From Candidatus Moraniibacteriota bacterium (GTDB lineage: Bacteria; Patescibacteriota; Minisyncoccia; Moranbacterales; UBA2206): a stretch of 10,593 nucleotides of DNA. Below, piece by piece: positions 1-7,142 of the stretch (position 1 is its first letter; every line of letters begins with the position of its first letter). A program made the translations under genes and the position numbers. Under the pieces are notes generated by a model. That model was not told the DNA's origin. It was given only the letters and a program-made list of their open reading frames with translations, and did no database searches. Location of the stretch: contig DAIEIZ010000016.1 of assembly GCA_027351145.1 (NCBI GenBank), positions 1-10,593 of the forward strand, given 5' to 3'.

Positions 1-567
1 GTATTAGGAGACGCATCAGAAAGCGCAAATTATGCGCAAACTATCCAAGATATGGCGCAAAATCAAATCATTGAGCCAAAAGAGTGGCAATTGACTTATT
101 CTGATGATCCTTCAACCATGTTCGACAGCGATACGCTGGCCAACATGAACCTCTATATCAATGGTGACGGCAATGGCGGAAACACCATTTGGGATGCCCA
201 GTCTGCAATTGCAAAAGAATATCAAAAAAAACTAGATGATGAAAAAAATCAGGCCTACGCAGAAGGTATCTCTGGTCAAGGATTTTCAAGCGAGAAAACT
301 AATGGCGTAGTGTCAAAACCAGGCATACTTTTCAAGGATATGGAGTCAAACATGGAAAACCTGCCCAATCTTGCCATCACTAGCGCAACAAGCATTGGAG
401 AGTTAGTCGCTGCCGCAGCTTCTAAGGCGATAACAGGGGTAATCAATAAAACCATCAGCGGTGTGGAGAATTCAATTAACCGAGCGGCCAATCAGGTCAC
501 AGATAAGGCAATAAAACAAGTTAATAAGCAAGTTAACTCCTATGGGCCCGGGGCTCTTTATAAGTAA
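1..567 (+). CDS. C-terminal part of a T4SS-locus protein of unknown function (5' truncated by window edge)
   Basis: The frame is open from base 1 to TAA at 565-567, giving 188 visible residues. The first ATG (52) is internal, since coding-like sequence runs in frame from base 1, so the true start lies outside the window. The visible part is hydrophilic and Asp/Asn/Gln-rich at first. A charged helical stretch follows (AIAKEYQKKLDDEKNQAYAE), then a GQGFSSEK motif and a KPG segment. It ends in a mildly hydrophobic Ala/Ile-rich region and an amphipathic tail. The order GQGF-S-K, then PG, then an LxxATSIGELVAAA-like helix recalls the C-termini of large secreted proteins next to VirB6 in patescibacterial T4SS loci. 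That resemblance is from memory. No enzymatic motif is visible. It lies 5 nt upstream of the VirB6-like gene, so the two are probably cotranscribed and translationally close. A VirB5/TrbJ-type pilus or adhesin role is possible by position only. Confidence 0.8.
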   Translation, partial: VLGDASESANYAQTIQDMAQNQIIEPKEWQLTYSDDPSTMFDSDTLANMNLYINGDGNGGNTIWDAQSAIAKEYQKKLDDEKNQAYAEGISGQGFSSEKTNGVVSKPGILFKDMESNMENLPNLAITSATSIGELVAAAASKAITGVINKTISGVENSINRAANQVTDKAIKQVNKQVNSYGPGALYK

Positions 568-572
568 CAATC

Positions 573-2738
573 ATGTTATTTTTCTCAAAATTAAAACAAA
601 AAATATCTAAACTCAAACTCATCAGTTCCCAGAAAAAATATTTGGCTGTTTTTTCTTTAGTATTTTTGGCTGTTTTCTGTTACGCACATACCACTTCCGC
701 TTCCGCTAGTGCTCTCGAAACAGTAGCTGATTACACTGTCATGCCCGTCATTACGCTCATGCTCAAGACTGTTTTAAAATTTTGCTCCCTACTTCTATCA
801 ATGGCGGAAACAATTTTTGAATGGATTGTGAACACGCAAAATATGAAAGCTGTTATGGATAATGATATTGTATATGGAACATGGCGTACCGTGCGTGATG
901 TTTTCAATGTCACATTCATCATGGTTCTTCTTTTTTCCGCCTTTGCGACCATTTTCCAAGCACCTACCAACTATAATTATAAAAAAGTCCTTCTCAACCT
1001 GGTACTCATGGCTCTTTTAGTCAATTTTAGTTACCCCATCGCACGATTCATTGTTGACGCGTCAAATATAATCATGTTTGGTTTTCTTAATAATCTTGGC
1101 GGTTCCAATTCATTCATGAAAATTATTAATGATAGCAAAATCAGCAACATAGTAAGCTCTACTGGCTCTGACCCGCTTTACCTCCTTTCCGCAATCATCT
1201 TCACCTTTATTTTCGCAGTAACACTACTTATAATTGCGGTTCTTTTAGTAATCCGAACGGTTGCTATCACTATTTATATTATTTTTTCACCAATTGCCTT
1301 TGTCGGACCAATTGTCCCTGGCACAGGACTTGCTTCCGCCGGCAAAGAGTGGTGGGATGATTTCATGAAATATTGCTTCTCCGGTCCAACTATGATTTTT
1401 ATGCTTTATATTGCTAGCAGAATGTTTTCCGCCATAAGCTCGCAACAAATCAAAATGGGAACCATTGCCATGAAACAAGTTGGCACTTCGGCAGATGTAT
1501 TAGGTGCCAGCAACCCTCTTGGAGCGCTAATTCGCGATGCATCATTTTTTTCTCTGCCAATCATCATCCTCTGGCTCGGAATCATTCAAGCCCAAAAATC
1601 CGGCATCGCCGGCGCGGGAGCTGTAGTTGGAATGGGGACAAAAGCCATAAATTGGGCAAAAAATGCTCCTCACAAAACTGCCTGGTGGGCAGCAAAAAAG
1701 ACTGGCATTCCAGGCGGGGTGCAACAAAAATGGGCTAATTGGAAAAAAACTGGATTGTTTGGGTCTGACAGACAAGCAGAGAGAGAGGCTGCTCGTGCTG
1801 GACGAGGGCCTTTTGCAGTTCCGAGAGTTGCTGATCAAATGCAAGCTAAGAAAGTTAAGGAAGCTGGGGAAAGTCATGATATGACAAATGTAGAAGATTT
1901 AGAGCTTGAACGACTAGTCGCTTCGAGTGATAAATTTGAAAGTGCTGCTGCGACAATAGAGCTTGCAGCAAGAGGACTCGCCACAGGAACACAATTAGAC
2001 AATGTCCGCCGACAATTTGGTGACAATAGCCAGGTAACCAGACAATTGGAAAATAAAATGAAACCCTATGCTGCCGATGCCTTTTTCACAAAAAATGGAG
2101 TTCTTGACGAAGCTGCATTAACGCGCTACATGCAAAGTGATAATTTCAATGCCGAAAAATTAGGAGCAGCCGCATTAGGCAATCGAAGGTTGATGGATAT
2201 TGGACTCAGGACAGGCACGATCAATAATGACAATCTTGAAAAATCAAGAAAGAAAAGCCCTGAGCATGAAAGAGCCTTAATTGCTTCTCTCAGAGATGCG
2301 GCCAGTGCAACTGACTTACAAGATATTTCAGGAATAGAAGCAGCAAGAAACGCTGAAACACAGGGAAGCGATGCATGGATAAATCTCGATAATCAACTCC
2401 GAACCGCTAGAAGAGTCCAGACCGCACACTTTGCCCAAACAGGAGCTTTTCATTCAGGAGTCAATCAAGCATCAAGAGCTCACATCATCAGCAGACTAAA
2501 TGCAGACACGGCAAAAAGAATAGATGTAACTGCAAATGCAAGCATAATGGAAGAGTTTGCGGATAATATGGATCCTGGAAAACTAAAATCGATTATCATG
2601 GCAAACGATGGCGCTGCACAATCCGCACTACTTGCAGCAATAAGAAACACCAGGGCAACAACAGCAACTCCCGGCTCAAAAGCAGCAAGAAATTTACAAA
2701 GAGCAAACACAGACACTGAATTGCAACACATGAACTAA
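573..2738 (+). CDS. VirB6/TrbL-like polytopic inner-membrane protein of a T4SS
   Basis: A 721-residue protein that probably forms the membrane channel or platform of the secretion apparatus. A basic N-terminus precedes a hydrophobic segment (about 23-38) and an ASASA stretch (43-47), which reads as a signal peptide or signal anchor. Further membrane segments lie near 56-78, 111-130, 139-170, 201-225, 226-250, 268-287 and 325-353. The first half carries the pattern W-x-x-x-RD-x-x-N (W104, R108, D109, N112), then F-rich helix, AFATI and LLVNFSYPI. I recognise this from patescibacterial VirB6/TrbL homologues. A Gly/Ala-rich segment (343-353) and a basic Trp-rich one (WAKNAPHKTAWWAAKK, 361-376) end the membrane part. 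Residues 377-721 are hydrophilic, Ala/Arg/Asn-rich and predicted helical, with no membrane segment. The ATG is 5 nt after the preceding stop, with no clear Shine-Dalgarno. The family call is fairly safe; the tail's function is unknown. Confidence 0.86.
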   Translation: MLFFSKLKQKISKLKLISSQKKYLAVFSLVFLAVFCYAHTTSASASALETVADYTVMPVITLMLKTVLKFCSLLLSMAETIFEWIVNTQNMKAVMDNDIVYGTWRTVRDVFNVTFIMVLLFSAFATIFQAPTNYNYKKVLLNLVLMALLVNFSYPIARFIVDASNIIMFGFLNNLGGSNSFMKIINDSKISNIVSSTGSDPLYLLSAIIFTFIFAVTLLIIAVLLVIRTVAITIYIIFSPIAFVGPIVPGTGLASAGKEWWDDFMKYCFSGPTMIFMLYIASRMFSAISSQQIKMGTIAMKQVGTSADVLGASNPLGALIRDASFFSLPIIILWLGIIQAQKSGIAGAGAVVGMGTKAINWAKNAPHKTAWWAAKKTGIPGGVQQKWANWKKTGLFGSDRQAEREAARAGRGPFAVPRVADQMQAKKVKEAGESHDMTNVEDLELERLVASSDKFESAAATIELAARGLATGTQLDNVRRQFGDNSQVTRQLENKMKPYAADAFFTKNGVLDEAALTRYMQSDNFNAEKLGAAALGNRRLMDIGLRTGTINNDNLEKSRKKSPEHERALIASLRDAASATDLQDISGIEAARNAETQGSDAWINLDNQLRTARRVQTAHFAQTGAFHSGVNQASRAHIISRLNADTAKRIDVTANASIMEEFADNMDPGKLKSIIMANDGAAQSALLAAIRNTRATTATPGSKAARNLQRANTDTELQHMN

Positions 2739-2768
2739 ATCAAATATTTTTCGCATAAATATTGTGCC

Positions 2769-3932
2769 ATGAATAATTATTTAGAAAAAAAGAAAAAATT
2801 ACCTTTGATATTGCAAGACTTTCTTTCTTCTGACATGCCCTATCTTGAAACAGAACGCGTTTGTTTTATGTATGGGCTAAATGAAAAAGAAATAAGCATA
2901 CTATCATATCCAATCGCCATTATCTTTATTGGCGAATTAAAGCTAGAAAATTATCCATCGTTAATTTTTAAAAAACTGAATCGATCAGAGCAAATTATCT
3001 ACGGCATTTCATTTGAAATAAATCAAAGGATTTTCGCTCGCTTTCCAGATTTTTTCAAAAATTCTCAAAATCTGTCAGAAGAATGGTTTCAAAAAAAGGC
3101 CAATCCATTATTAACTGAAGGCGAAGCCTGGAAAAAAGTTCTCGAACTAGAGCCATGGATATTGGAAGAAGAAAAAGAAAAAGCAGAAGAAAAAAGAAAA
3201 GCAGAAGAGGAAATGCGAAAGCAACAAGCTCAATTAGAAAAATTACCAATTAACATGGCATTGGAAAAATATCCAGAGTTAGGGGAACAATTAATCACCT
3301 CTAGCCATATTCAGCTCAAAATGTTCCCTGAACCAGTCCGCCCATCAATCAAAAACTGGCTTTCTGATTACACTTTTACTATTGGCATCAGCAATCATGA
3401 CCCAATTGTCCGCGGAAATTACCTTTTTAAGGGCACCAATGCAGCGTCTCTTTCCTCTCAAGACCGCGAGAAGCTAACCGAAATCATCAAATCATTCGAA
3501 GAAAAAACCCCACTCACAATCAACACAAAAACAAAACGAGTACTATTTATCACTCCCGCAAAAGCAGAAACTCCGCAAATACAAAGTAGGCCGATGATTA
3601 GCCAAAATGTCACTCGTAAAGATTTAGAGCCAGTCGAAATCAGAAGGGGACAAGAAAATTATCCTCCAAAGCAATTTACTACTCAATCGCAAAAAAGATT
3701 TCAATCGGATGAAGAAAGAATCAGTGCCTGGAGAAAAAACTTACCCGAAAAGAACACATTGGAAAATAAAAACATCAGTTTTTCATCCCCACAAACATTT
3801 TCCACTGAAAAACCGCCAGAAGTTCCTCGCCCAATCATGCCCAACTACCAAGCTCGGAAGCCAGTTGCCAAAATTAATTATGTTGCACCGAGACCAATGC
3901 TAAAAAATGTGGTAAACTTGAAGGAAGAGTGA
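2769..3932 (+). CDS. Uncharacterised soluble protein with two recurrent Patescibacteria-type segments
   Basis: A 387-residue protein without signal peptide or membrane segment. Residues 11-96 (LPLILQDFLSS, YGLNEKEISIL, IIFIGELKLENYP, EINQRIFARF) follow a helical layout I recall from many short patescibacterial proteins: an L-P start, a helix ending in 'GL', an 'IGxxxxxxxP' turn, then 'EINxRIF'. A Glu/Lys-rich coiled coil follows (about 131-158). Residues 197-261 (WLSDYTF, RGNYLF, LSSQDREKLTEIIKSFEE, PLTINTKTKRVLF) match a second module I remember from such genomes, with the core R-G-N-Y-L-F and a terminal 'TKxVxF' strand. The remaining 120 residues are basic, Pro/Gln-rich and probably disordered. 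ATG follows the VirB6-like stop by 30 nt, and no in-frame alternative start exists between them. A cytoplasmic accessory or scaffold role in the T4SS is inferred from position only. Both module matches are from memory, not searched. Confidence 0.85.
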   Translation: MNNYLEKKKKLPLILQDFLSSDMPYLETERVCFMYGLNEKEISILSYPIAIIFIGELKLENYPSLIFKKLNRSEQIIYGISFEINQRIFARFPDFFKNSQNLSEEWFQKKANPLLTEGEAWKKVLELEPWILEEEKEKAEEKRKAEEEMRKQQAQLEKLPINMALEKYPELGEQLITSSHIQLKMFPEPVRPSIKNWLSDYTFTIGISNHDPIVRGNYLFKGTNAASLSSQDREKLTEIIKSFEEKTPLTINTKTKRVLFITPAKAETPQIQSRPMISQNVTRKDLEPVEIRRGQENYPPKQFTTQSQKRFQSDEERISAWRKNLPEKNTLENKNISFSSPQTFSTEKPPEVPRPIMPNYQARKPVAKINYVAPRPMLKNVVNLKEE

Positions 3933-3943
3933 AGAAAATTTTC

Positions 3944-3975
3944 AATTTGAAATTTTAAATTTCTAATTTCAAATT
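3944..3975. repeat. 11-bp perfect inverted repeat directly upstream of the PrgI gene
   Basis: AATTTGAAATT (3944-3954) and AATTTCAAATT (3965-3975) are exact reverse complements separated by 10 nt. The second arm ends one base before the PrgI start codon at 3977. The stem is almost all A:T with no T-tract after it, so it is not a standard terminator. Within it, AAATTTCTAATTT (3957-3969) is shared with the spacer before virB4. Such AATTTC/GAAATT spacer repeats are something I associate with Parcubacteria genomes. Confidence 0.85.
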
Positions 3976-3976
3976 A

Positions 3977-4345
3977 ATGATATTTAATGTTCCCCAATTT
4001 ATTGATATTGAAGACAAGATTGTCGGGCCGCTTACTGCAAAGCAGCTCGGCTGGCTTGCTGCTGGAGCAGTTCTCGCGCTACTCTGCTATGGAATGTTTG
4101 ACAAATCAACTTTTATCGTCTCGGCTCTCATCATCGCGGTAATCTTTGGCGCTTTAGCCTTTTATCGACCCTACAACCAACCGCTCATCAAATTCATCAT
4201 GTCATCAATCGCATTTGCTGTCCGTCCAAAAATATATATCTGGAAACGCACGCCAGAAAAAATTCAAAGAGTGACTGCGGCAAAAAAAGAGGATAACACT
4301 CCGATAATCAGCAAAAAAAGATTTGACCAACAAAGAGTTTCTTGA
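3977..4345 (+). CDS. PrgI-family T4SS membrane protein
   Basis: A 122-residue protein matching the PrgI family (named after a small protein of the enterococcal pCF10 transfer operon), which typically sits just upstream of VirB4 in Gram-positive and patescibacterial T4SS loci. The N-terminus has the hallmark VPQFIDIEDKIVGPLTAKQ (5-23). Two transmembrane helices follow (about 24-40 and 45-63), then YRPYNQPL (63-70) and the membrane-proximal block RPKIYIWKR (83-91). A basic tail ends the protein. Its size and two-helix layout are normal for the family. The role is probably a VirB3-like inner-membrane component that contacts VirB4; that is inferred from family and synteny. An in-frame TAA at 3956-3958 makes ATG 3977 the only reasonable start. 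The 44-nt leader is almost entirely an AT-rich inverted repeat and shows no Shine-Dalgarno sequence. Confidence 0.93.
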   Translation: MIFNVPQFIDIEDKIVGPLTAKQLGWLAAGAVLALLCYGMFDKSTFIVSALIIAVIFGALAFYRPYNQPLIKFIMSSIAFAVRPKIYIWKRTPEKIQRVTAAKKEDNTPIISKKRFDQQRVS

Positions 4346-4469
4346 TATTTCTCAATTACTAGACCATCCAAATCGCTAGTCAGATTAGCTGACTGTACAA
4401 AAAAAATAACAAACTATCCCACTAGCAAGCAGGCAGGGCGATGCTTGAAACAAAAAAATATAAAAATAT

Positions 4470-5156
4470 ATGGAAAAACTTTATTCTCAACAACTTACCA
4501 AGCAAACAGCCACTTCGCCCACTCAACAATATTTAGATGTGGCAGAAGTGAAGGAGGATGTAATTGTTCTTAAAAACGGCTCGATGCGAGTGGTTCTTGC
4601 GGTTTCTGCAATCAACTTTGATCTTAAGGCAACCGATGAACAAGAAGCTATCATCAGCCAATATCAAAACTTTCTCAACTCGGTTGATTTTCCATTGCAA
4701 GTCCTGATCAGCTCGCGAAAACTAAACATAGACACCTATATAGAATTTCTAACAGATCAAGAAAAGCAACAAAAAACCGAACTGATGCGCTTGCAGATTT
4801 CGGAATACAAAAATTTCATCACACAATTAGTTTCCATGTCTGACATTATGGATAAAGCTTTCTATCTGATTGTACCATTTTCACCAATTGAAAATCAGGA
4901 AAAAAGTTTTTTCAGCAATTTTTCCAATATGATCAATCCAAAAAGAGGAATCCTGGAAAAAAGAGAAACATTTGAGACATATAAAAGCCAACTCTATCAA
5001 AGAGTTGACCACCTGACTGCCGGGCTTTCTGGTATTGGCGTAAAACTTGTCCCATTAAAAACCAAGGAGTTAATCGAACTTTTGTTCAATTCCTATAATC
5101 CAACTGTACTTAATTCAAAGGGCTACATAGATACAGAGAAAATGGAACTCAAATAA
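4470..5156 (+). CDS. TraC-like T4SS protein encoded next to VirB4
   Basis: A 228-residue soluble protein. The core TQQYLDVAEVKED (18-30), then VLKNGSMRVVLAVSAINF (33-50), DEQEAII, FLNSVDFPLQVLISSRKLNI and YIEFL, is the pattern of the 'TraC-like' domain proteins found between PrgI and VirB4 in patescibacterial genomes. It resembles the N-terminal alpha/beta domain of VirB4/TraC ATPases. There is no Walker A or B motif, so it is not itself an ATPase. A helical middle (about 95-140) and a conserved-looking end (LTAGLSGIGVKLVPLKTKELIELLFNSYNP, split here as LTAGLSGIGVKL at 182-193 plus the ELIELLFNSYNP end) follow. A VirB4 partner or docking subunit is an inference from domain type and position. 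An in-frame TAA three codons upstream (4461-4463) fixes ATG 4470. The leader has no Shine-Dalgarno, only an A/T run. Confidence 0.87.
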   Translation: MEKLYSQQLTKQTATSPTQQYLDVAEVKEDVIVLKNGSMRVVLAVSAINFDLKATDEQEAIISQYQNFLNSVDFPLQVLISSRKLNIDTYIEFLTDQEKQQKTELMRLQISEYKNFITQLVSMSDIMDKAFYLIVPFSPIENQEKSFFSNFSNMINPKRGILEKRETFETYKSQLYQRVDHLTAGLSGIGVKLVPLKTKELIELLFNSYNPTVLNSKGYIDTEKMELK

Positions 5157-5162
5157 ATAATT

Positions 5163-5187
5163 TTTGAAATTTAAAATCAATTTCAAA
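5163..5187. repeat. 9-bp inverted repeat in the TraC-like/virB4 spacer
   Basis: TTTGAAATT (5163-5171) pairs perfectly with AATTTCAAA (5179-5187) around a 7-nt loop. It is built from the same words as the inverted repeat upstream of the PrgI gene. The stem is AT-only apart from one G:C pair, and no T-run follows, so a terminator role is unlikely. Confidence 0.75.
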
Positions 5188-5198
5188 TTCAGTAATTC

Positions 5199-5211
5199 AA
5201 ATTTCTAATTT
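5199..5211. repeat. Second copy of the AAATTTCTAATTT spacer element
   Basis: The 13-mer AAATTTCTAATTT occurs here and at 3957-3969. This copy ends 6 nt before the virB4 ATG; the other ends 7 nt before the PrgI ATG. The similar distance to two start codons makes the placement notable, although the sequence is of very low complexity. Confidence 0.8.
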
Positions 5212-5217
5212 AAGAAA

Positions 5218-7062
5218 ATGCTAAATCTATTTACAAAAAAACCCAAGAATAACTCCACTCTGACAAAAAAGACTGTCCCCGCAGATGAGGTATTAGAATC
5301 AGAAAAATATTACCAAGAAGGACTGGCAAAGCTCAATGACATCATCGCTCCAGCGGCAATCCAAATTATGCCCAAATCTATCCGCATTGGAGAAACAATT
5401 GCTCAAACCATCTTCATCATCGCCTATCCGCGCTATCTGCACAGTAACTGGTTCTCGCCTATCATAAACATCGACATGCCAATTGACATCTCTATGTTTA
5501 TTCATCCAGTTGATACCTATGACATCCTAAAAACTTTGAAAAAAAGCGCCACCCAGGTTGAATCACAAATTCAGATCGAACAAAGTCAGGGATTAATCAG
5601 AGACCCCTCACTGGAAACCGCGCAACAGGATATCGACGAACTGCGAGATAAGTTGCAGCAAGGCACAGAAAAATTCTTTCGTTTTTCCCTCTACATTACT
5701 GCTTACGGCGATAATGAACAAGCCGTTACTAAAAGCATAAAAGCAATTGAAGCGATTCTGGAAGCACAACTAATCTATGTCAAACCAGCCGTTTTCAAAT
5801 CTGAGCAGGGCTTTAATTCTTCCTTGCCACTAGCCAATGACGAATTGGATGTGGGAACTAATATGAACAGCTCTCCGCTTTCAACGACTTTTCCTTTTGT
5901 TTCCTCAACGCTTTCTTCCAATACGGGAATTCTCTATGGTATCAATCGCCACAACAACAGCCTTATTATTTTCGATCGCTTTCAGATGGAAAATGCCAAT
6001 ATGGTGGTTTTTGCCAAATCTGGCGCCGGAAAAAGTTATACTGTCAAATTGGAAGTTTTGCGCTCAATGATGCTTGGAACAGACGTAATTATTATCGATC
6101 CGGAAAATGAATACCGCCATCTCTGCGATACCGTCGAAGGCAGCTTTATCAAAATTTCCCTCAATTCAACTAACCATCTCAATCCTTTCGATTTGCCGAA
6201 AGTCGGCGAAGATGATGATCCTGAAGATATTTTGCGTAACAATATCGCCAATCTCCTTGGACTACTTCACATCATGCTCGGATCTATCACGCCAGAAGAA
6301 GATTCCGTTTTGGACCGCGCTATCCATGAAACTTACTCAATCAGAGACATCACCGCTGAAGTTGACTTTAATACTCTCGGCAAAGATGCTTTTCCTACAA
6401 TGTCGGATCTCTACCAAATCTTGCGCAGTCTTGACGGTGGAGAAGTCTTGGCAATCCGTCTTGAAAAATATACGGAAGGAATTTTTGCCGGATTCTTGAA
6501 TCATCCTACTAATATCCGAGTAGACAACCAATTGGTTGTATTTAATATTCGCGACATGGAAGAGGAACTTAGGCCGGTAGCGATGTATATTGTTTTGCAA
6601 TTTATTTGGAATGAAATGCGCACTAACCTAAAAAAACGATTAGTCCTAGTTGACGAAGCCTGGGTTATGATGAAATATGAAGACGCTGCATCCTTTCTTT
6701 TTGGTCTTGCCAAGCGCTGCCGCAAATACTTCACCGGCCTTACTACGATCACACAAGACGTAAACGATTTTCTTTCTTCCCGATATGGCAAAGCAATTGT
6801 TACAAATTCTTCACTTCAACTACTCCTTAAACAATCTCCCGCCGGCATTGATGTGATTTCTGACACCTTTTACCTCACTAATCAAGAAAAGTTTCTGCTT
6901 TTGGAAAGCAACGTCGGAGAAGGCATCTTTTTTGCCGGCACCAATCATGTTGCTATTAAAGTTATTGCATCTTACTCTGAAGATCAAATTATTACCACCG
7001 ATCCGTCACAGTTATTGGAAATTGAGAGAGCCAAAAAAGAACTAAGTGAAGAGGAGGACTAG
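5218..7062 (+). CDS. virB4: VirB4/TraC-family T4SS ATPase
   Basis: A 614-residue cytoplasmic or membrane-peripheral ATPase that energises T4SS assembly and substrate transport. Residues 1-240 form the VirB4 N-terminal part (KSIRIGETIAQTIFIIAYPR, then IDMPIDISMFIHP, FFRFSLYITAYG). A charged helical insert (about 110-150) interrupts it. The RecA-like ATPase domain follows: Walker A AKSGAGKS (266-273, with K272 and S273), DVIIIDPENEY, Walker B RLVLVDEAW (474-482, with D479 and E480), TTITQDVNDF (509-518, Q513) and the C-terminal NSSLQLLLKQ (530-539). All catalytic positions appear intact. The length is somewhat shorter than the roughly 800 residues of proteobacterial VirB4 but normal for this gene context. 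There is no transmembrane segment. An in-frame TAA at 5206-5208 supports ATG 5218. It sits 61 nt after the TraC-like gene, within an AT-rich repeat spacer. This is the most secure call in the window. Confidence 0.97.
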   Translation: MLNLFTKKPKNNSTLTKKTVPADEVLESEKYYQEGLAKLNDIIAPAAIQIMPKSIRIGETIAQTIFIIAYPRYLHSNWFSPIINIDMPIDISMFIHPVDTYDILKTLKKSATQVESQIQIEQSQGLIRDPSLETAQQDIDELRDKLQQGTEKFFRFSLYITAYGDNEQAVTKSIKAIEAILEAQLIYVKPAVFKSEQGFNSSLPLANDELDVGTNMNSSPLSTTFPFVSSTLSSNTGILYGINRHNNSLIIFDRFQMENANMVVFAKSGAGKSYTVKLEVLRSMMLGTDVIIIDPENEYRHLCDTVEGSFIKISLNSTNHLNPFDLPKVGEDDDPEDILRNNIANLLGLLHIMLGSITPEEDSVLDRAIHETYSIRDITAEVDFNTLGKDAFPTMSDLYQILRSLDGGEVLAIRLEKYTEGIFAGFLNHPTNIRVDNQLVVFNIRDMEEELRPVAMYIVLQFIWNEMRTNLKKRLVLVDEAWVMMKYEDAASFLFGLAKRCRKYFTGLTTITQDVNDFLSSRYGKAIVTNSSLQLLLKQSPAGIDVISDTFYLTNQEKFLLLESNVGEGIFFAGTNHVAIKVIASYSEDQIITTDPSQLLEIERAKKELSEEED

Positions 7063-7142
7063 AATAATTTACTACCACGAAAAACCGTAAAGCATCTCAG
7101 CAACCATAGCTAAATAAAGCCGCTGTAAAATAGATCAAAGCC

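Noticed and set aside
2743..2763. AATATTT/AAATATT inverted repeat between the VirB6-like gene and the next gene
   Set aside because: The stem is only 7 bp of A:T pairs with no T-tract, so it is neither a terminator nor distinguishable from chance in AT-rich DNA.
3930..4345. Possible UGA recoding (code 25, Gracilibacteria/SR1)
   Set aside because: TGA ends the genes at 3932, 4345 and 8363 at sensible places followed by spacer or an overlapping start, and the long genes contain no in-frame TGA.
4342..4347. TTGATA as a possible -35 box after the PrgI gene
   Set aside because: No reasonable -10 hexamer is present 16-18 nt downstream.
5157..5217. Possibility that the TraC-like gene and virB4 are one gene split by a frameshift
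   Set aside because: The spacer has in-frame stops, is made of intergenic-type repeats, and VirB4 has its own full N-terminal part; both products look complete.
6036..6791. Several open frames on both strands inside virB4
   Set aside because: They overlap the Walker A to Walker B part of VirB4, whose motifs are intact in one frame; they are shadows.
7124..7131. TGTAAAAT as a possible -10 promoter box before the 178-residue membrane protein
   Set aside because: It is only 11 nt from the start codon, lacks a plausible -35 at the right distance, and is expected by chance in such sequence.
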